From the NCBI GenBank assembly GCA_902786855.1, contig CADAEH010000006.1:56512-120511 (forward strand): a stretch of 64,000 nt of DNA, in the 5' to 3' direction. Under the pieces are notes generated by a model. That model was not told the origin of the DNA, made no database searches, and saw only the letters and a program-made list of their open reading frames with translations. Position 1 is the stretch's first letter; every line of letters starts with the position of its first letter. The stretch is from an uncultured Eubacteriales bacterium (GTDB taxonomy: Bacteria; Bacillota; Clostridia; Peptostreptococcales; Anaerovoracaceae). Below are positions 24,709 through 32,422 of this stretch, in pieces. A program made the position numbers and the translations under genes.

Positions 24709-26940
24709 TCACTTTACCGTGATTGTAACTTTTGCGAACACTCCGTTCTGCGCATATGCGTATACGATACACTTTCCCGGTGCAACGCCTTTGATCACGC
24801 CCTTTTTATTGACAGTTGCTACTGCAGTGTTGCTTGTTTCATAGCAGATAGCGCGGTGCTTCTTCACTTTGCCTTTGCCCTTTATACCCTTTGCCTTGAG
24901 CTTGAACATCTTGCCGGTCTTAAGGTTGACTTTGTTCTTCTTTGCTTTGGTCTTTACCTTCTTGAAGTTGCCTGCCTTGCCGCCCTTGGTTGCTGAATGG
25001 ATGACCTTGGAAGAAGCTGCTACTTTACCGTTCTTGTCTACAGCTACTACCATGTACTTGTAGTAGGTGCCCTTCTTCAGACCCTTATGCACGAAGCTTG
25101 TTCCTGTGAAACTTCCCATGAACAAGAGCTTGTTCTTCTTTCCGCACTTGTTTGCGTAAACGTTGTATTTTACGGCTCCTGGTACTGCATTCCATACTAT
25201 TGTCTGAGACTTCTTTCCTACTTTTTTAGCTCTTGCTGCCAGCTTGCCAAATGTTGACCCCGGTACATCACCGTCATCTTCTCGTGTGAGCAGGAACTGA
25301 TTCAGAGCATTTGCACTTGCGCCCTCTGCAGCGATACCGCCTGCAGGTGTTGATGCTGAAGGTGTTGACGTTGATGGACCGTCAGGACTCGGACCCGAAG
25401 AATCCGGTGAATTGGCGTCATTATTTTCAGGCGGTGTTTCAGGCTTTAGCTTATTGACCATCCGAACAGTACCGTCAGTATAGGTCTGCCCTCCGTAACG
25501 GACAATGTTTGTAGCAGGAATGACCTGGAAAGGAAGATCTTCAGCCGTATCATATCCTTCCGGTGCTGTTTTTTCATGCAGATAGTATAGTGACGGCATA
25601 TCTCGGTTCGATTTGCTATACTCAGTAGTGTCAAGATCGACGGTCTCCCCTGCTGTCAGATTGTCAGCTATTACATTTTTATCCTGATCCAGAATCTGGA
25701 AACTACCGCCTTCAATCGGATCTCCAGCCTCGTCTTCCAGACTGACTGTCACCGGATATCTTGGCCAGACATCCCATATTATTTGCACAGAATTAGTATT
25801 AGGTTTTAAACGAACCTGGTCTTTTAAAGAATATCCTGCCGAATGCCTGAAATAATATGGTTTATCTGACGGCGTAAAGGAATACTGTTCCACATTGTAC
25901 CATGTGTCATTCGGAACAGCTAATACTGCAACTCCAGTACTGGATGTACTACTTGAAACAATGTCAAATTCAAGATATCCATTCGAATCAGTAATGTACC
26001 CATTTTCCAGATCATAGTTAGCCAAAGGAACACTTCCGTTCTCATCTGTGCTGAATTTGATCCTAAAGCTGCCTGTCAGATCCTTTTCGTAAGGACACTG
26101 TCTGCATAAAACAACATAGAAAGCGGTGAAGCCCGGCACCTTTGGAATTGATTCTCTTTTTGTTGCTTCACAGACAGAGCATTTGTACTCTATCAGTCCG
26201 TTGAGTATTTTTGTTGCCGGTCTTAATACGGTAGAACTGTCCCATTTATGTCCTGCCGCAGGAATACTGGTACCTCTGCTCACAATATATTTGCAGTTAG
26301 TGCATTGTGTATCACCGGTATATCCTTCTTCTTCGCACGCAGGCTCTTTGGCATTTATGACTGTTGTGCCGTACTGGTGGTCGCATTCCATCCAGTCCGG
26401 TCTGATGTATCCCCAGTATGTAAACTCCTGATTGAATTCATCATCAGTAGTAGACATTTCCTCATTAACGGTGTACTTGAATACACTCAGCGCAGATGCC
26501 TCCGGAGCCCATGACGGATCGTTCTGAGCATATATTGCGTTATTATCACCATCATAGATACCGATCAGACCAAGATGCATATCATTTGGCCGTTGATATG
26601 CATCTTCATATATTACTATATCCCCGGTCTGAGGTGTTCCGTCCTTTACTTTGGTCCATCCGGCCGGCGGTGTCCATTCGCTATATTCAATAGGATAGTA
26701 AGTATCCTTAGGTGTCGCCCCTAAAAAAATATAGTAGTTATAGATTAAAGTAGTTCGGGTGGTGTGGGTTCCCCCGTTATACCTGGGCATAGTTCCTTCC
26801 TGGCTGCGTGCCCATTGTATAGCGGCTTCCTGTGAGCATTCTGTGCTTGCGTAGACCTGTGATGCCGGATTGAGCGATGGGATCGCATATGACAGCACCA
26901 TTGTCAGCGCTAATAACAAAGTAAAGACTTTCCTTTTCAT
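24709..26940 (-). CDS. Secreted multidomain surface protein with CHAP-like, Cna-B/SpaA-like, Fn3-like and Ig-like domains
   Basis: 743 residues. A signal peptide (MKRKVFTLLLALTMVLSYA, cleavage near VYA-ST) is followed by a cysteine amidase-like domain: a Cys in ECSQEA and GDIVIYEDAY...MHLGLIGIYDGD resemble CHAP or NlpC/P60 hydrolases. About residues 185-265 carry paired cysteines and H-x-W repeats (ACEEEGYTGDTQCTNC, YKCSVCE) seen in many clostridial surface proteins. Prealbumin-like Cna-B/SpaA domains follow (EAGDPIEGGSFQILDQDKN, LHEKTAPEGYDTAED), then a Ser/Pro/Thr linker near 505-545, an Fn3-like domain, and a C-terminal Big_2-like Ig domain with a very Lys-rich lead (KVKTKAKKNKVNLKTGK). 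There is no LPXTG; the basic domain may hold it to the wall. Function is inferred as cell-wall hydrolysis or adhesion. It has its own terminator. Confidence 0.75.
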   Translation of the reverse strand: MKRKVFTLLLALTMVLSYAIPSLNPASQVYASTECSQEAAIQWARSQEGTMPRYNGGTHTTRTTLIYNYYIFLGATPKDTYYPIEYSEWTPPAGWTKVKDGTPQTGDIVIYEDAYQRPNDMHLGLIGIYDGDNNAIYAQNDPSWAPEASALSVFKYTVNEEMSTTDDEFNQEFTYWGYIRPDWMECDHQYGTTVINAKEPACEEEGYTGDTQCTNCKYIVSRGTSIPAAGHKWDSSTVLRPATKILNGLIEYKCSVCEATKRESIPKVPGFTAFYVVLCRQCPYEKDLTGSFRIKFSTDENGSVPLANYDLENGYITDSNGYLEFDIVSSSTSSTGVAVLAVPNDTWYNVEQYSFTPSDKPYYFRHSAGYSLKDQVRLKPNTNSVQIIWDVWPRYPVTVSLEDEAGDPIEGGSFQILDQDKNVIADNLTAGETVDLDTTEYSKSNRDMPSLYYLHEKTAPEGYDTAEDLPFQVIPATNIVRYGGQTYTDGTVRMVNKLKPETPPENNDANSPDSSGPSPDGPSTSTPSASTPAGGIAAEGASANALNQFLLTREDDGDVPGSTFGKLAARAKKVGKKSQTIVWNAVPGAVKYNVYANKCGKKNKLLFMGSFTGTSFVHKGLKKGTYYKYMVVAVDKNGKVAASSKVIHSATKGGKAGNFKKVKTKAKKNKVNLKTGKMFKLKAKGIKGKGKVKKHRAICYETSNTAVATVNKKGVIKGVAPGKCIVYAYAQNGVFAKVTITVK

Positions 26941-27121
26941 ACAAACCTCTCTTATCCTGTCAAGCCTTCGGCTAAAATCAACCAGTGATGATGTCCAACA
27001 CTAATTTGTCAGTTATTGTTATTATTTTATCACAGGTGGAGACTATTACGATTGTATTAAATGTTATTTTTTTGATTACCATTGGGTAAATAATAGGCCT
27101 AATGGTTCATCCATAACAAAA

Positions 27122-27149
27122 CCCCGCATCCGGCGGTCCGGTTACGGGG
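27122..27149 (-). terminator. Terminator of the ygeW-arcC-ygeY operon
   Basis: CCCCG...CGGGG with an inner CCGG...CCGG pairing; the minus-strand tail is TTTTGTTATGG. It lies 43 nt beyond the ygeY stop. Confidence 0.75.
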
Positions 27150-27192
27150 TCGTGTGTACTATTCAGTACTGCTTAAAATATCAGCTAAAAGG

Positions 27193-28593
27193 TTATTTGA
27201 TATCGTTGTTGGTCTTGCCCTGACGGAACTGGCTTACATCACCGGTCTTCTCCTGCTCTGGGTAAAGAGGAATAGCTGCTGCGTAGAGTGCTGCGCATGT
27301 TACAAGATCCTGTTTCCATGTGATCTCGTTAGGTGCGTGAGCCTGGCTCTCAGCTCCAGGTCCGAATCCTACGCAAGGGATACCGTAACGTCCCTGGATG
27401 GAAACGCCGTTGGTCGAGAATGTCCACTTATCGCAGAGAGGACGTCCTTCTCTCTTATCCATAGCAGTTGGTGAGCCGATCCTCTTGTCGCCGAAGAGAG
27501 CTTTGTGTGCTTCCACGAGAGCCTTGACATGAGCTGAACTCTCTTTGTTGATCCATGTCGGGAAGTAACACTCTGTCTCATATACTTCCTTGGTCCAGGA
27601 TGGACGGTCATACATGTACATCGATACCTTGACATCATCGCCATACTTCTTGCATGCAGGAAGCTGTCTGATCTCTTCAAGGCAGCTGTCCCATGTCTCG
27701 CCTGCTGTCATACGTCTGTCAATCGAGATCGCGCAGGAGTCTGCTACAGCGCAGCGGCTTGGTGATGTGTAGAAGATCTGGGATACGGCACAGGTTCCCT
27801 TGCCGAGGAATCTCGCGTCTTCATAGTGATCCGGGTTGAACTTAGGGTCGAGCATCTTGACAAGTCCGTTGATGGATGTGCTGTCATCGCATCCGTTGTT
27901 GTTGAGCGCTCTAACATCGCTGATGATGTCAGCCATTTTGTAGATAGCATTGTCGCCTCTCTCAGGAGCTGATCCGTGGCAGGATACGCCCTTGACGTCG
28001 ACTCTGATCTCCATACGGCCTCTGTGTCCACGGTATATACCGCCATCAGTAGGCTCGGTCGAGATAACGAAGTCGATCTTGCTTGCTGCGTCTTCCGGAC
28101 CGTTGAAGTACTTGTTGACGATGTACTGCCAGCACATGCCGTCGCAGTCCTCTTCCTGTACTGATCCGACTACCATGATCTTATAGCCTGCAGGGATGAG
28201 TCCGAGATCTTTCATGATCTTAGCGCCGTATACAGCACTGGCCATTCCGCCTTCCTGGTCGGATCCGCCGCGGCCGTAGATGATATCGTCTGTCTCATAT
28301 CCTTCATAAGGATCATGTGTCCAGTTATTGATGTTTCCGATACCGACTGTATCGATGTGGGAATCGATGGCAATAATCTTGTCTCCGTCTCCCATCCAGC
28401 CGATGACATTGCCGAGTCCGTCGACTTCGACCTTGTCATAGCCGAGCTTTTCCATTTCAGCCTTGATGCATGCTACGACTTCGCCTTCCTCACAGCTTTC
28501 ACTCGGGTGTGAGATCATAGCTCTCAGGAATGCGCTCATATCCTTACCGTAATCTTCTGCTGCTTTCTTTATAGCTTTATAATCCAATGCCAT
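27193..28593 (-). CDS. ygeY: YgeY-type M20 metallohydrolase of the selenium-linked purine cluster
   Basis: 466 residues of the M20 peptidase/deacylase family with an intact di-zinc site: [10 protein letters not shown] (His and Asp), [26 protein letters not shown] (catalytic and bridging Glu), and a late His in ESQAHAPNE. The sequence corresponds to the YgeY group ('selenium metabolism hydrolase'), found beside ygeW, ygfK, ssnA and hydA in purine-using gut anaerobes and in E. coli. Its substrate is not firmly known; removal of an acyl or carbamoyl group from a ring-opening product is the likely role. AGGAGG precedes the ATG. It is the last gene of a three-gene operon. Confidence 0.92.
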   Translation of the reverse strand: MALDYKAIKKAAEDYGKDMSAFLRAMISHPSESCEEGEVVACIKAEMEKLGYDKVEVDGLGNVIGWMGDGDKIIAIDSHIDTVGIGNINNWTHDPYEGYETDDIIYGRGGSDQEGGMASAVYGAKIMKDLGLIPAGYKIMVVGSVQEEDCDGMCWQYIVNKYFNGPEDAASKIDFVISTEPTDGGIYRGHRGRMEIRVDVKGVSCHGSAPERGDNAIYKMADIISDVRALNNNGCDDSTSINGLVKMLDPKFNPDHYEDARFLGKGTCAVSQIFYTSPSRCAVADSCAISIDRRMTAGETWDSCLEEIRQLPACKKYGDDVKVSMYMYDRPSWTKEVYETECYFPTWINKESSAHVKALVEAHKALFGDKRIGSPTAMDKREGRPLCDKWTFSTNGVSIQGRYGIPCVGFGPGAESQAHAPNEITWKQDLVTCAALYAAAIPLYPEQEKTGDVSQFRQGKTNNDIK

Positions 28594-28619
28594 ATTGTCT
28601 TCCTCCTTGACATACTCTT

Positions 28620-29564
28620 TTATGCGTGGATCCTTGTGCCCGTCTTTCCGTTGATTCCGTCTTTAGCTTTTTCAAGAAGTGTGATGAGTGCGGTCCTTCC
28701 AGGCTTCGATTCAGCGAATTTCACTGCAGCCTCCACCTTAGGAAGCATTGATCCCGGAGCAAACTGTCCCTCAGCAATGTATTTCTTTGCTTCTTCAACA
28801 CTGATTTCACCGAGTTTCTGCTCATCAGGCTTGCCATAATTGATCGCCGCGTTCTCAACAGCTGTAAGAATGATCAGGAAGTCTGCATCCAGCTGCTCCG
28901 CAAGGAGCTCAGATGCACGGTCCTTATCTATTACGGCAGGGGCACCCTGGAGATGATGATTCTCTGTCTTGAATACCGGGATCCCTCCGCCGCCTGCTCC
29001 GATAACCACATAGCCTGCATCAGCAAGCGCCCTTATCGTATCGATCTCGATGATCGATATCGGTTCAGGGCTTGCGACCACTCTTCTGTAGCCTCTTCCT
29101 GAGTCCTCAATAAACACGTGCCTCTTTTCCATTGCCTTCTTATCCGCTTCTTCCTTGGTCAGAAACGGACCGATCGGCTTTGTAGGATGTCTGAATGCAG
29201 GATCCTGAGGGTCTACCTCAACCTGTGTCAGTACGCATGCAACATTCCCGGCAAGACCTCTGTCCAGGAGTTCTTCTCTGAGTTTGTTCGTGATGTCGTA
29301 TCCGATATAGCCCTGGCTCATAGCCGTACATACGGACAGCGGGAAGTGCGGGTGTTTTTCCGGATTCTCTCTCGAGAGGAGAGTCATAGCATCCTGGATG
29401 ACCCCGACCTGAGGACCGTTTCCGTGTGTGACTACTACTTCATAGCCTTCTTCAATAAGGTCCGCGATCGGCTTTACTGCATCTGATACCGATATCATCT
29501 GCTCCACCAGGTTGCTTCCGAGCGCATTACCACCCAGTGCTACTACTATTTTTTTGTTTTCCAT
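28620..29564 (-). CDS. arcC: Carbamate kinase
   Basis: 314 residues of the amino acid kinase fold. Carbamate kinase marks are [11 protein letters not shown] at the N-terminus, [11 protein letters not shown] near residue 47, [14 protein letters not shown], and [12 protein letters not shown] near 190-201. It makes ATP from carbamoyl phosphate and ADP. It sits between ygeW (a carbamoyltransferase homologue) and ygeY, as in other purine clusters. I infer it captures energy from carbamoyl phosphate released from a ureido intermediate; no arginine deiminase genes are near. Confidence 0.94.
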   Translation of the reverse strand: MENKKIVVALGGNALGSNLVEQMISVSDAVKPIADLIEEGYEVVVTHGNGPQVGVIQDAMTLLSRENPEKHPHFPLSVCTAMSQGYIGYDITNKLREELLDRGLAGNVACVLTQVEVDPQDPAFRHPTKPIGPFLTKEEADKKAMEKRHVFIEDSGRGYRRVVASPEPISIIEIDTIRALADAGYVVIGAGGGGIPVFKTENHHLQGAPAVIDKDRASELLAEQLDADFLIILTAVENAAINYGKPDEQKLGEISVEEAKKYIAEGQFAPGSMLPKVEAAVKFAESKPGRTALITLLEKAKDGINGKTGTRIHA

Positions 29565-29612
29565 TTTCAGTACCTGCCTTCTCTAATTAAATGCAGAACG
29601 ACAGTAATTATC

Positions 29613-30818
29613 TTATTTCTCGAGGAATCCCTGTCTTGGGCAGCCATTCTCATCGAGTTCCTTCAGTGCTGCTACAGGGTCTTTTACCTTAGCAAGGAAG
29701 ATCATAGCCGCGATGACATATGGCTTGTTGGATGCCTCTTTGTACAGGCTGTCACGTGCGCGGTCAAATACCTCTGCAGTAACTTCGCCGTGCTCGCAGG
29801 AAATGCCCTGGATGTCTGCAGGAAGCGGATGCATGTAGAGAGTGTCGAGGCCGTTCTTGGTCAGCTTCATCATCTCATCGTCTACAAGCCAGTCCTGATG
29901 TGTTGCGTTCTGTGCGAGGAGTTCTTTTTCGAGCTTGTCAATACCGTCGAAGTCTCCCTTGCCATAGAGATCGGTTCTGACTTCCATAGCAGCGAACGGT
30001 GCCCAGCTCTTAGGATATACAACATCAGCATCCTTGAATGCTTCCTTCATGTCATTAGTTACTGTGAACTTACCGCCTGACTCAGCAGCATTCTTCTCAG
30101 CTACCTTTACGACGTCTTCCATTACCTCATAGCCTTCCGGATGAGCGAGTACTACGTCCATTCCGAAGCGTGTGAGAAGTCCGATGATGCCCTGTGGTAC
30201 CGAAAGAGGCTTGCCGTATGATGGGGAGTATGCCCAGCTCATAGCGATCTTCTTGCCCTTCAGGTTTTCAACGCCGCCGAACTCATGGATGATGTGCAGT
30301 GCGTCTGCCAGAGACTGTGTCGGGTGATCGATATCGCACTGGAGGTTTACAAGTGTAGGTTTCTGTTCGAGCTCGCCGTCCTTTGCAGCCTGTGTAACAG
30401 AGTCGACTACTTCGTGCATGTAAGCGTTGCCCTTTCCGATATACATATCATCACGGATACCGATTACATCTGCCATGAATGAGATCATGGTTGCAGTCTC
30501 ACGAACGGTCTCGCCGTGAGCGATCTGTGACTTCTTCTCGTCGAGGTCCTGCACCTCGAGTCCGAGCAGGTTGCATGCGCTTGCAAATGAAAATCTTGTA
30601 CGTGTCGAATTGTCTCTGAAGATCGAGATTCCGAGTCCGGAATCGAAGATCTTGGTCGACTTGTTGCGTTCTCTGAGATCTCTCAGCGCATCTGCTACAG
30701 TAAAGATCGCTGCGATCTCATCGTCTGTCTTCTCCCATGTCAGGAAAAAGTCATTCTCATACATGTTGGCGATATCAAGCTTCGCCAGTTTTTCTGCGAG
30801 TTCTTTTGCTTTTGACAT
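29613..30818 (-). CDS. ygeW: YgeW-type knotted carbamoyltransferase
   Basis: 401 residues, longer than ornithine carbamoyltransferase and typical of YgeW. The carbamoyl phosphate loop is FRDNSTRTRFSFASACNLLG, with the second-subunit segment SQIAHGETVRE, then CDIDHPTQSLADALHII and YMHPLPADIQG. YgeW does not use ornithine or aspartate; it is thought to act on a purine-derived ureido compound, here in the phosphorolytic direction so that arcC can make ATP. AAGGAG precedes the ATG, and a promoter lies about 80 nt upstream, making it the first gene of its operon. Confidence 0.93.
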   Translation of the reverse strand: MSKAKELAEKLAKLDIANMYENDFFLTWEKTDDEIAAIFTVADALRDLRERNKSTKIFDSGLGISIFRDNSTRTRFSFASACNLLGLEVQDLDEKKSQIAHGETVRETATMISFMADVIGIRDDMYIGKGNAYMHEVVDSVTQAAKDGELEQKPTLVNLQCDIDHPTQSLADALHIIHEFGGVENLKGKKIAMSWAYSPSYGKPLSVPQGIIGLLTRFGMDVVLAHPEGYEVMEDVVKVAEKNAAESGGKFTVTNDMKEAFKDADVVYPKSWAPFAAMEVRTDLYGKGDFDGIDKLEKELLAQNATHQDWLVDDEMMKLTKNGLDTLYMHPLPADIQGISCEHGEVTAEVFDRARDSLYKEASNKPYVIAAMIFLAKVKDPVAALKELDENGCPRQGFLEK

Positions 30819-30899
30819 TTCACTTCTCCTTACTTCATAACCATAATCATCTATAACGTCAACGTTCTATTAACTTAACTTCTATCAGAATATAGTTTC

Positions 30900-30927
30900 A
30901 TTATACAACTGCTGACTTGCAAATCAA
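30900..30927 (-). promoter_or_regulatory. Candidate promoter of ygeW-arcC-ygeY
   Basis: On the minus strand TTGATT (30922-30927), a 16-bp spacer, and a perfect TATAAT (30900-30905). It lies just beyond the terminator of the preceding hydA transcript, so the three-gene unit is probably expressed separately. Confidence 0.6.
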
Positions 30928-30939
30928 TCGATTTTGCGC

Positions 30940-30966
30940 AAAAACCTAAAACTATTTTAGGTTTTT
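30940..30966 (-). terminator. Terminator of the hydA transcript
   Basis: AAAAACCTAAAA and TTTTAGGTTTTT form a 12-bp perfect stem with a three-base loop 10 nt after the hydA stop. The stem itself supplies the T-run on the minus strand. Confidence 0.8.
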
Positions 30967-30975
30967 CAGCCTGTT

Positions 30976-32412
30976 CTATATCATTTCGGAAAATTCAAGA
31001 GTTTCCGGCGTATGATCCTGCGCCAATGTGCTCGTTCCGCGCCTTAGATATCTGCCGTCTCCCCGTTTTCCGAGGAACTCGCCTTCTGAAACGATCTCCC
31101 GACCTCTCAGAAAAACTTTTTCTATTTTTCCGCTGAGCTGCATTCCTTCGTAGCATGAATAATCAGAAGCGCCGCGGATATAGTCTTTATCGATCATCGT
31201 ATAAGAGAGCGGATTTATGATAACGATATCCGCATCAGTGTCCGGCAGCAGGGTTCCCTTCTCAGGATACATCCCGAACATTTTGCTCGGATTAGTGCAG
31301 CAGTATTTTACTACCTCAGGCAGGGTGAGTCTGTCCCCCATATAGCCCTCGGAAAATACCAGCATCAGCCTTTCCTGCACTCCCGGAGCCCCGTTCGGGC
31401 ACTTAGTGAAGTCGTCCTTGCCGTATTGCTTCTCTGCTTTCCCCGCCTTGTAATGGAACGGGCAATGATCCGTCGCGATGGTATCGATTTCTCCGTCTTT
31501 CAGTGCCTGCCAGAGTTCTTCTCTGTCCTGATCTTTCCTCAGAGGCGGTGACATGATCGCCTTCAGGCCTTCCTGCGGATCCTCATACATATCATCAGTC
31601 AGCACCAGATACTGCGTGCAGGTCTCGACGCCAAGGTTTCTCTGACCTTCCGCTCTCGCCTTCTGTACCTCATGCAGGCCATGAGCACTTGACAGATGCA
31701 CTATGTACAGCGGTGCATCGCCCGCCATGGCAGCCAGATGTATCATCCTGTTGACTGCTTCCGCCTCGCACCTTGCAGGCCTGCTCAGCGGATGGAACTT
31801 TGCCTCACCGAGACCGGCTTCCTGACATTTCCTGCGCAGCAGCTGGATCACTCCATGGTTTTCGCAGTGAACAGTGATCAGAACACCGGCATCCTTAGCT
31901 GCCTGCAGGACCTGTAATATCTCTTCATCAAGCAGCCTGTAATCATATGTCATATAGACCTTGAAGCTTGTGATCCCTTCTTTTTTCGCGATCTCTTTCA
32001 TCTCATCAAGGGTCTCTTCGTGCAGATGCTGAAAGACACCGTGAAAACCGTAGTCCACGACAGCATTGCCGTCTGCCAGGCGGTGATATTCATTCACCTG
32101 ATGCCAGAGGCTGCAGTCTTTCGGCCCGAATGCCATATGATCCACGATGGTGGTCGTGCCGCCGCAGGCAGCCGCTACCGTACCGTCGTAAAAATCGTCT
32201 ATCGCCCGTGCAAAACCCACGTCCAGATCCATATGGGTATGGACGTCTATCGCTCCGGGCAGGACATACATTCCCGATGCGTCGATGATCTCTGCGCCCT
32301 CGCATTCAAGATCAGATCCTACCGCTGCGATCTTCTCACCATCGATCAGGATATCTGCTTTGAAGACAGCTGTATCATCCGCCAGTATTCCGTTTTTTAT
32401 TATCTTTTTCAT
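30976..32412 (-). CDS. hydA: Dihydropyrimidinase / hydantoinase-type cyclic amidohydrolase
   Basis: 478 residues of the D-hydantoinase family. The metal site HxH is in GAIDVHTHMDL, the carboxylated lysine in TSFKVYMTYD, further ligands in ITVHCENHG and IVHLSSAHG, and the catalytic Asp in TIATDHCPFH. These enzymes hydrolyse cyclic amides (hydantoins, dihydropyrimidines, xanthine-derived rings). In the Se-linked purine cluster this gene (hyuA/hydA) is inferred to open a reduced purine or imidazole-type ring. It follows the Mo hydroxylase at 32423 by 10 nt with a weak ribosome site and ends in a strong terminator. Confidence 0.93.
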   Translation of the reverse strand: MKKIIKNGILADDTAVFKADILIDGEKIAAVGSDLECEGAEIIDASGMYVLPGAIDVHTHMDLDVGFARAIDDFYDGTVAAACGGTTTIVDHMAFGPKDCSLWHQVNEYHRLADGNAVVDYGFHGVFQHLHEETLDEMKEIAKKEGITSFKVYMTYDYRLLDEEILQVLQAAKDAGVLITVHCENHGVIQLLRRKCQEAGLGEAKFHPLSRPARCEAEAVNRMIHLAAMAGDAPLYIVHLSSAHGLHEVQKARAEGQRNLGVETCTQYLVLTDDMYEDPQEGLKAIMSPPLRKDQDREELWQALKDGEIDTIATDHCPFHYKAGKAEKQYGKDDFTKCPNGAPGVQERLMLVFSEGYMGDRLTLPEVVKYCCTNPSKMFGMYPEKGTLLPDTDADIVIINPLSYTMIDKDYIRGASDYSCYEGMQLSGKIEKVFLRGREIVSEGEFLGKRGDGRYLRRGTSTLAQDHTPETLEFSEMI

Positions 32413-32422
32413 AGGTGATTCG

